Assembly: GCA_002221725.1 (NCBI GenBank)
Contig: NJFT01000396.1
Location: forward strand, 1-17,230
Reading direction: 5' to 3'
Source of the DNA: Scedosporium boydii
Taxonomy: Eukaryota > Ascomycota > Sordariomycetes > Microascales > Microascaceae
Length of the DNA stretch: 17,230 nucleotides
In this document: in pieces, positions 9,046 through 17,230 of the stretch
Position numbering within the stretch: the stretch's first letter is position 1
How the letters are laid out: the number at the start of each line of letters is the position of its first letter
Position numbers and translations under genes: made by a program
Notes under the pieces: model-generated
Told to the model about the DNA's origin: nothing
Databases searched by the model: none
Seen by the model: only the letters and a program-made list of their open reading frames with translations

Positions 9046-10959
9046 ACACCAGGAACCCTCGACTGTCTCCCAGAGCCTCTCGATCGTTGACGATACCAAG
9101 AAGAGCGTCGCCCCGTCTGCCAATAGTAGCGAGGCCATTACGCCAGTAGAGCTCGTGCAACCGACGGCTGATTCCGTCGAGCCTGATCCGGAGGCTAAGC
9201 CGGAAGAGGATGCAGGCTCGCACACATACGGCTGGCGCTTCTACACCATCTTTGGCGCACTCGTAGCTGCGACTCTACTAAGCGCCCTCGATGGCGCCAT
9301 CGTCGCAGTCGCACTGCCCACCATTTCTTCAAGCCTTGATACTGGTCCTGACTATGTCTGGGTAGCAAACGTCTATTTCCTCACTGGGTAAGGCCCAATA
9401 CCCTCTCCCCTCTTGGACCACAAATTTTCAACAGACAAAAGAAAATTGGAAGGCAAAAGAACAACGGGAGCGAACCGACGGAAAAGAACAAAATAAAAAT
9501 CCCCTTGTTGTTGAGTTAAGAGAGCACTACCACTAACCATTGTAACCATGTGTCTAGAGCTGTATTCCAACCTCTCTTCGGTCAAATGTCCGACCTTTGG
9601 GGCAGGCGATGGGTCTTCCTCTCCATTCTCGCCATCTTTACCCTCGGTAGCGGTCTCTGCGGCGGTGCTAGCTCCTCGCAGATGCTCATCGCCGCCCGCG
9701 CTATCCAGGGTATCGGCGGCGGCGGCATTAATATGATGGTGGACTTAATAGTATGCGATCTAGTGCCGATGCGAGACCGCGGAAAGTTTCTGGGCATCCT
9801 GTTTGGCATCATCGGCATTTTCACGGCCGTTGGTCCCCTTGTCGGCGGCGCGCTTGCACAGTCCGGCCAGTGGCGGTGGGCTTTCTATCTGAATCTTCCC
9901 ATCGGCGGACTGTGCATGCTTGTCACGTTCTTCTTCCTTAGCGTCAAGAGTCGAACCGAAGGCACATTCGTGGGCAAGATGCGCCGCATCGACTGGGGCG
10001 GCGAGTCCATCCTGACCATCTCCTGTATCGCCGTAATGTACGCGGTCACCTATGGCGGCTCTCTACGCTCCTGGGACGATCCTTCGGTGCTGGCGCCTCT
10101 CGTTGTCGGCCTTGTCCTGCTGGTCGTGTTCGCCCTGTTCGAAGGCTCGCCTTTCGTCGCCGAGCCAGTGACGCCATATCACCTTTTCGCGAACAGGACC
10201 TCGGCTGCTGCGTTCGCCATCACCTTTTTGCATTCCATAATGGGCCTTTACATGGTATACGTCTACGCTTTGTACTTCCAAGCCGTTGTGGGAGCCAATC
10301 AAACCCTGAGTGGGGTCTACTTGATGCCGACCGTAATCGGCTTTCCCCTTTCCGTCACGATCGGCGGCACCCTCACGACAAAGTTTGGCCGCTACCGACC
10401 CCTCCACCTCGTGGGCTTTTCCTTCATGACGCTGGGCTGCGGCCTCTCTTCTATTCTCGGGCCTGATTCCCACCCGGCCATGTGGGTCTTCTTCCAGTTA
10501 TTCCTCGCCATTGGGAACGGCTTACCCATGGCCTGTCTCTTGCCCGCCGTCCAAGCCATGCTCAAGGAGTCTGATACGGCCCTGAGCACGGGGACTTGGG
10601 CTTTTATCCGCAGTCTGGGCGTCATCTGGGGCGTCACCATACCCGCTGCCGTCTTCAATAACAGATTCGACTCGCTGCTGCCCACTATCCAAGACGATGG
10701 GGCTCGCGCACAACTCAGTGGCGGTCAGGCATACGCGCATGCCACCGCGGCGCTTGTCGAGTCGTTCGGAGGTGAAGTGACTGAGCAGGTCAGGCACGTG
10801 TACAGCCAGAGCATCCAGAGGGTGTGGCATATCGCGCTCGTAGTTAGTGGCTTAAGCCTTCTTCTGTCACTGGTGGAGAAGGAGATATCTCTCCGCAAGG
10901 AGCTGGAGACGGAATTTGGTTTAAAGGAAGAGAAGAAAGAGCCAGAAGTGGCTGCGTAG
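9011..10959 (+). CDS. MFS efflux transporter, DHA2-type drug/toxin exporter
   Basis: Proton-driven major facilitator exporter of the 14-helix (DHA2) group, which in fungi often exports the product of its cluster or gives self-protection. Exons are 9011-9387 and 9558-10959 with one 170-nt intron (donor GTAAGG, branch CTAAC near 9532, acceptor TCTAG). It gives 592 residues. The N-terminal 70 residues are hydrophilic and rich in Glu, Pro and Ser. The first helix is followed by LDGAIVAVALPTI. The loop motif A is GQMSDLWGRRW, spanning the splice junction. The antiporter motif C reads AVGPLVGGALA, followed by WRWAFYLNLPIGG, a block typical of aflatoxin-pump-like proteins. The C-terminus is a charged tail. 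It is divergent from the P450 and convergent with the PKS-NRPS, so it sits physically inside the cluster. The exported compound is inferred from neighbourhood only. Confidence 0.93.
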
Positions 10960-11356
10960 ACTTCCTTCAATGGATGGAAAGGCAGGAAAGTGAATATAGG
11001 GGGAGGTGAAAAAATTCCATGGTGATGTGGCCTAGACCTTAGGCAGTTTATATCACTCTCAAGTAAAAGATAATCAATTGGAACTGCCCCTTCTGCCACC
11101 TTTCATATTACAATTTTAACCCAACTAGACTTCGCCTTTGGAAGTCTGCAGGAAACGAAGAAGCTAAGTGACCCAATATTTCATGTGTACAAGGAAGTCA
11201 TGGGTATTATAGGCAGTATAAAACCCGTAATAGGCTGTAAATGAATACACAGGTATTAAAAGGTAACTTTGAAGCCGTTCATTAATATGACAGTAAATAC
11301 AAAATTTGAAATAACATCCAAGGAGTCGTCAAAAACTATCTGAAATACCAGGTAAC
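10960..11356. other. convergent intergenic spacer
   Basis: This 397-bp spacer lies between the stop codons of the plus-strand efflux pump and the minus-strand PKS-NRPS, so it carries both 3' UTRs and the polyadenylation regions. It is AT-rich, especially 11085-11355. I see no gene and no strong hairpin. Confidence 0.6.
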
Positions 11357-14300
11357 CTATTCGTTTAACAGCTTCGGAATCAGCACCTGTCCCTTTGCAG
11401 CCCTTCTCAAGTAGAGCGCCAACAGATGGCTCAATCCCGCCTGTTCCGCGCCATCGACCCACTGGTCAAACGGCAAAACCTCGAACGAAGTCCCCGTTCC
11501 AAGCTCCAGGATAGATTGCATCTTATGGCTGTCAACCACGTTCTCGCCCGCCTGGAACACGTACCGCACCTCGCCGCCGACCTGATCATTGTCCAAGACC
11601 TCGCGCACGATGTCCCGGCCGACTGTCTGCACAGATACGAAATCGAAGCCTCCGTTCCACTCACGCGTATCCGGTATAGATTTGGTCTTTTGCACATACT
11701 GCGTGATGTTGCTCATAAGGTCAAGATCGCTGGCATCCTCGCCCGTGACGCTAGTTGGTCGATGAATGAAAACAGGGAGACCCAGTTGTTTGGCCGCGTT
11801 CTCAACGAGAACCTCACTTGTCCATTTAGCTGCCACGTAACCGTCTTCTACAGCCTCGTCTGTTGCACTGGGGGGATAGTTCGCGATGGATTCACGCCCA
11901 AAGCTCATACGCCCGGCTTGGAGTGCGAGTCGGGCCACTGTGGCCGAGGAGATGAAATGAAAGGGAAGTTGGCGTGGGGCGGCGAGCCGAATTAGTTCCC
12001 GGGTCGAAGCGACGTTGACGAGTCGCAGGGAATGGTAGGTTTTCAGGAATGAGACATCCGCGCCTGCATGAATCACCGCGTCGGCAGCGGCTCCCTGGGT
12101 ACCGAAAACGGCTGCGACATCCGTTTCGGATAAGCCGAGTCGCGGTGCCCCAAGATCGCCGGAATATACCACTACCTTTTCGTGACCGAAGAGGCTGGGC
12201 GGCAGGTCCGATCTCTTCTTCCGCACCGCGACGCAGTACACTTTGGAGATGCGGTCATCCGCTATAAGGCGCCGAAGGATTTCTTTTCCGATGAATCCCG
12301 TAGACCCGGTAAGGACGATATTTCTGACTGGCGACACTGTTTCTGCGTGCTCCGTTTCCTCGCCATCTTGCCGGATAATATCAGGTGGCAACGTGGCTTC
12401 AAGTTCCCAGTCGACTGTAGCTAGTTCATCGATGACCGTTCTCTCATTTTGAAGTGAAGCCGCCATGCCACTCAAGGTACTGTTCTGGAAAAGTTTGTAA
12501 AGAGAAATGGAAAGATTGAGTCTCTCTTTGATGAGACCCTGAAGATTGATCAAAGAGAGAGAGCTGCCGCCGATGTGGAAGAAGTCAGAGGAACCATCGA
12601 TCGAGCGATGTTGGGCGAGGCCGTCAGGGAGCGCGTCCCCCCAGAGCTGGCGAAGCGTTTGCTCAAATTCCGTCAGAGTTGAAACTTCACCGCCGCTGGG
12701 ATTTGTGGTTTGTGCCCCTTCAGTCTGTACTGGCCATCCATCAATCAGACGGCGGTCCAGCTTGTGAGAGCTGTTGGTCGGAAGGTGGTCGACGGGGACG
12801 GCCACAGCGGGCTTCAAGTACTGTGGTAGGGGGAGATTTCGTGGTATGTCCTCTAGGAAGCGTTTCCTTTCGGCCGCGGGGAGCCCGTTGGCATTGTTGG
12901 AGAGTACAACAAAAGCAACAAGGAAAGGAGTGCTATCGGGTTCTGAGCCCCTGCGGACCGATACCACGACTTGGCTGACGTCCGGGACGGTTTGGAGAAT
13001 CGTCGCCTCTACGTCCTGGACGTCAACACGTACGCCCGCCAACTTGACTTGTGTGCTGCCTTCAATTCTCCCTTGCAAGACGAGTCCGCCATCCGCCGTC
13101 AAGAATCCGCGGTCTCCAGTGCGATGCGCAGTAGTCCAGCCTTTAGATTTGAAATAAGAACTGGCGAATTTGTCCCTGATAAATCTCTCTGCTGTTAGAG
13201 ACTCATCGTTTAGATAACCTTTTGCGACGGCTGCGCCACCGAGAACAATCTCGCCCAAGACTCCGAGAGGTACAGGGTTCAAGCTATCATCCACAATGTA
13301 AACGGAACCGTTAGGTGTGATGGTCAGGGGGACATTTGGACTCCTAGTTGTGCTCTCGAGGTTAATGTGCTCCAAGTCGACGTGCCCATGCGCACTGGTA
13401 ATGGTCGCTTCGGCCGGCCCGTAGGCGTCGATGACATTGAGGTTAGGAAGGCCGAGAAGCTGCAGGTCTCGGATCTGTTGTTTCGTGATGGGTTCTCCCC
13501 AGGTAAAAGCATGGCACCACTGAGACTTGCGGAGGAGGTCAACATCCCAGTGTCGTGCCCACGTCAGATACTCCGTCGGTGTGGCCCCCGTGACCGTGAT
13601 GTTCTCGGCGATTATTAGCTTCAACAGGGCCGCTGGGTCGCCGCGAGCCTGGTTCCCAACCACGACGACGGTGCTTCCGATGCCAAGAGCCACGATTGTC
13701 TGCTGTAGGGAGACATCGAAGGAGTAGGAAGCCTGGTTCAAAAAGACCTCCTGACCCTCTCGAACACCTCTCCAGGTAAGTGGCACAACGTCTGCGTAAT
13801 TCGCGATGTTGGAGTGCGAGAGCACAACTCCCTTTGGCACACCGGTTGAGCCGCTGGAGTAAATGATAACGGCTGCGTCTGCCGGCCTGGCGCTGTTCGG
13901 GACAGTACCGACTTCATTTGAGGGTTGCAGGTCAGTGATGTTAACAATGGGGATACGGACTTCCGGGGTAGAAGGAGAAGTAGACGGGCGCTGCGACTGA
14001 GTAGCAATAACGAACGCATCGCTCTCCGTGTCCGAGTCAACAAGGATGGCTGCCGGCTTGCAGTTGTCCACGATAAGGGATAGTCTATCCGGACCCACGT
14101 TTACATCCATTGCTACGTAGGCGGCGCCGACACGTAAGATGGCCAGGAGAGAGAAGATCCACTCGGCGCTGCGAGTCTGGAGTACGCCGACATTGGAAGT
14201 GTTCCCGATCCCAAGCCTGAGGAGATTCTGTGCGATGCTGTCGACTCGACCCGCGAGCTCGCGATAGGTGAATACTTTCCCGTAAGCGTCTTTCAGGGCC

Positions 14301-17230
14301 GTCTGGTTCGGATATTTCTCGACCATGGCGTCGATCCGATGAACAATTGTAGGGTATTTGCCGGCTGTCTCAGTGCCTTGATCCCAGAAAACGTGTTAGC
14401 GAGACTTTGCATCCTGCGGGCAGGCCGCTTCACGCGAGCGAGTGGCAAGAAAACCGTGGGGGAAAAAAAAAGAAGAAGAAAGAAGAAGAAAAAAGAAGAC
14501 GGAATTACCTCGACCGAGCTCAAGTGCATTTTCAACGCTCTCACTAGAATAGAGAGTCACCCAGGTAACCCTGGCTGCGGGATTGTCGGCAAACTGACGG
14601 AGGAGAGCGTGGTAGCTCTTGGCCAGAACTTCTGCGGCATGTTGGTCGTAGAGATCCTTCTGAACCCCCAAGGACACAACACTCTCGCCTCCTTCGGCGC
14701 TCAGATCCAAGATATCAACGCTTACGTCGTAGTCTGTTTGACCGGTAGCGATAATGTCAAGCTCGCCAGCGCAGCCGAACAGGGTGCGCGACTCTTGATG
14801 GTTTTGCCGATAGTTCACGAAAGCTTGGAACAAAGGACTATGTGACGGGACTCTCGGTACGTTTAGTTCGTTCAGAAGCACATCGAACGGAACGCGTGAG
14901 TTCCCAAAGGCGGCGAGTGTGGCCTTCCGTACGTCCTTGAGGGTATTTGCAAAGCTATCCTGAGGAGAACGACGAAGACGGATAGGGAGAAGATCTAGGA
15001 ATATTCCTAGACTGCCTTGTACATCGGCATCCTTGCGGTTTCCATCGGCTATGCCGATACACATGTCGTCGACCAGCGAAGCGTAACGGTAGAGAAGAAT
15101 ATGGAAGACCGCGAGATGTAGATGGAACGGGGTCACCTTGAACTGGCGACAGACCTGACCAATTCTCTCGGTGAGGTTTCGGTCGATCCTGAAGCTAGCA
15201 GAGTAGGAGCCAAATCCAGACGAGATGGGTCGGGTGGACAGCCGACTGACAGGTAATAACGGAAGTGCGTTGGGAAGGTCTGGGAACTGGCTTCGCCAGA
15301 ACGAGAGCTCGTCGGCCCATGTGCCCGTTTGATACTCTCGGATCTGCCTAAGCGAAAAGTCTGGGTACTGTAGGATATCGGAAAGCTGTGTGTTAGGAAC
15401 CCCGTTGTACGCCCTTTCCCAGTCAGAGATGAACACGACGTATCCAATTCCGTCCATGTAGATATGGTGATAACCAAGCACGATCCAGTGAGACGTGGGC
15501 GAAAGAGACAACAGTTGAATCCGCAAAGCTTCGCCACGCTCAATGTCGAAGACGTGCTGTTTTGCTTCCAAGATCGCCTTGGCTAATTCTCCTTCGTCGG
15601 AAATGGCGACTTTCTCAAGCCGTAAGAGAGACGTGGGCAGTACTGCCTGCTTGGGTTCCTTGGTCTTCTGATCGACAAAGAAGAGGGTACGAAGGGCCTC
15701 GTGACGTTGGCCGACGGCACGTAACGCTCCCTCTAGTGCATCAACGCGCAAACGACCTTGTAATTTGATCACCGTTGTGATATTGAAGGCCGTCTGGTCC
15801 TGCACATAATGCTTCAAAAACCAGAATCTCGACTGACCAAAGGACATTGGGACGATACGCTCAGTTGTGACTTTCTCATTTCCAATCAAACCGGGGATTG
15901 TGAGCTCTTGAGTGTTCGCCAGCTTCGGAAAGTCGTCTCGGTCAGCCTCCGATGGCACCTCTGAGCTTCTGGGTGTGATCTCCCCGTCTTCTGAGTCTCT
16001 GGTATCTGATTGAGATGAAGATTGAGGGGCCCCATCCGAGTCCGACGTTGATTTGTGATTCGGCCGTAGGAAGTCCTCCGCCTCAGCAACGCCGGGTGAC
16101 ACAGCTGCCGGCTTGGGAGAGTTATCAGAGTCTCCGAGCACGTTCGGAATCACGTCCTTGGGAACAGAGTCATGTGCGAAAAGTAGTAGTTCCCGGACAG
16201 AGGATGAGTTCAGGATCTTGAGGACTGGCACATCCACTCCCGATTCCTTGAGGAACCAAGACCGGATGTCAACGGCGACCAAGGAATCTGCGCCGATCTC
16301 GTCCAAACTTAAATCCAACATTGGTTTATTTGGATCTGCTTGGAGAGCTGCCTGTAGCTTGAGTAGGAAACCCTCTGTGATCGTATTCATTTAGCATATG
16401 TGATATGGAGAAGAGCCAGATACGGGCGGGGAAAGCTCACCTTTTAGGATCTCAAATACTTGTTCGCGTGAAGTTGCCTCGAGCAGTCGGGCTCTTGTCT
16501 GGACGTTTTGCTTCGCTTGAATACCGACACCTGAGGAAGCAGCATTGCCCTTGATGCCGAGATGCTGTAGCATGGGTGGCTCACTGACGATGTCACGAGA
16601 TCGGCCTTCGTCAGTCCGAAGGCCCGTCTCGAACTCGTGGCTGTCTGGTGAGTCCAGCCTGCTGGCAAGGATACCCTCGGCAAATATTTCATGAGCGTCT
16701 TGCTCCGACATCCATACGAGACCGACCTTACGCAGATACTCCTGCTGATGGAGCGAAAGCTCCCTGGAAACGTAGCCGGTTCCGAGGATGGCACCGATAT
16801 TGATGACGGAACCGGCCAGGCCCCTTCGGCGCCTCTGGGTGGCGAGACTCGCCATGAAGGCGCTCGCCGCGCCGTAAATGCTTTGACCAGCATTTCCAGT
16901 GACGTAAGCTACGGATGAGAAGAAGACGAAGAAGTCGAGTTGGTCGCTGGAGAACAGCTCATCTAGATAGATGCTGCCATTCACCTTGGGCTTCGTGATT
17001 TTGTGGAACCGTTCAATGTCGACATCGGGGAACAACGCGTCATCTAGGACCATAGCGCCCTGAGCCACACCCGCAATCGGAGGAAGGGTCTCGGATATTC
17101 GTTTGTGAAGGGCAAAAACTTCGTCCCGGTTGGTTACATCGCTGTTGAACGAGGTATTCAGGTCAGAAAATTGGCTCCGAACAGATGATTGTTCGCTTGG
17201 GAGGGAAAAAGAACGTCTAGAATGACGGTA
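11357..17230 (-). CDS. hybrid PKS-NRPS, C-terminal part (KR-ACP-C-A-T-R)
   Basis: Assembly-line synthase that joins a polyketide to one amino acid. The gene is cut by the right window edge. Visible exons are 17230-16441, 16374-14509 and 14376-11357 (introns of 66 and 132 nt), giving 1891 residues. The ketoreductase end has its Ser in FFSSVAYV and Tyr in QSIYGAA, but Ser (16862-16864) replaces the usual Asn four residues after the Tyr. The ACP has GADSL (Ser at 16283-16285). A Ser/Asp-rich linker of about 90 residues follows. The C domain keeps HHxxxDG (15449-15469). The A domain has YSSGSTGVPKG, DAYGPAEAT, HRTGDRG and the A10 lysine (12761-12763). The T domain has GGSSL (Ser at 12560-12562). 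The terminal SDR-type domain has the cofactor motif GSTGFIG (about 12290-12310) and the Tyr and Lys of YVAAK (11837-11839, 11825-11827). This favours reductive release of an aldehyde over Dieckmann cyclisation. KS, AT, DH and MT must lie beyond 17230. The product is not identified. Confidence 0.96.
14466..14494. repeat. homopurine mirror repeat within PKS-NRPS intron
   Basis: Within a pure A/G run (14461-14499, plus strand), G residues at 14472, 14475, 14478, 14482, 14485 and 14488 are placed symmetrically around 14480, and A fills the rest out to 14466 and 14494. This is a perfect 29-nt mirror repeat. On the coding strand it is the C/T-rich tract of the 132-nt intron, starting near its donor and about 65 bases from the branch site (GCTAAC, about 14395-14400). 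Homopurine mirror repeats can form intramolecular triplex DNA. Whether this one does is unknown. Confidence 0.8.

Noticed and set aside
14377..14508. Apparent break between the condensation and adenylation domains
   Set aside because: A 132-nt intron with donor GTAATT, branch GCTAAC and acceptor CAAG restores the linker LGRG-TETAGKYP and the reading frame. The gene is not broken.
14339..14845. Plus-strand frame of 168 codons
   Set aside because: It is antisense to the PKS-NRPS and includes the intronic A/G tract as a lysine run. It is a shadow frame.
16391..16440. Apparent end of the ketoreductase frame and new start at the ACP
   Set aside because: This is a normal 66-nt intron (16375-16440, donor GTGAGC, acceptor ACAG) that restores a continuous protein. 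It is not a gene boundary or frameshift.

Overview
The window looks like chromosomal DNA of a filamentous ascomycete (Pezizomycotina). The evidence is the 53-170 nt GT-AG introns with CTAAC, CTGAC or TTAAC branch sites, the five multi-exon genes, and a hybrid polyketide synthase-nonribosomal peptide synthetase (PKS-NRPS) of a type known from this group. All gene models were spliced by hand. Each model closes in frame, and the deduced proteins join at motifs expected for their families.

Layout from left to right: (1) a 46-base A run at the left edge; (2) a three-exon kinesin motor gene on the minus strand (339-2173); (3) about 1.4 kb with no supportable gene; (4) a six-exon major facilitator gene of the allantoate/pantothenate permease type on the minus strand (3603-5467); (5) about 0.9 kb of intergenic DNA; (6) a six-exon membrane-anchored cytochrome P450 on the minus strand (6355-8300); (7) a 710-bp divergent promoter carrying a dense set of ATCGGA(G) motifs; (8) a two-exon 14-helix-type drug/toxin efflux transporter on the plus strand (9011-10959); (9) a 397-bp convergent spacer; (10) the 3' part of a large PKS-NRPS gene on the minus strand (11357 to beyond 17230). 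The visible domain order of the PKS-NRPS is KR(end)-ACP-C-A-T-R.

The PKS-NRPS, P450 and efflux pump read as one edge of a secondary-metabolite cluster. The synthase would build a polyketide, condense it with one amino acid and release it from a reductase-type terminal domain. The P450 would oxidise the product and the transporter would export it. The KS, AT, DH and MT part of the synthase lies beyond the right edge, as would any regulator, trans-enoylreductase or further tailoring enzyme. The kinesin is probably an ordinary cellular gene marking the cluster border. The permease could belong to either side.

I did not find a wholly new system. The points most worth following are the shared ATCGGA(G) motif cluster, the adenylation pocket and intact Ser-Tyr-Lys triad of the synthase, the Asn-to-Ser change in its ketoreductase, and a 29-nt homopurine mirror repeat inside a synthase intron.
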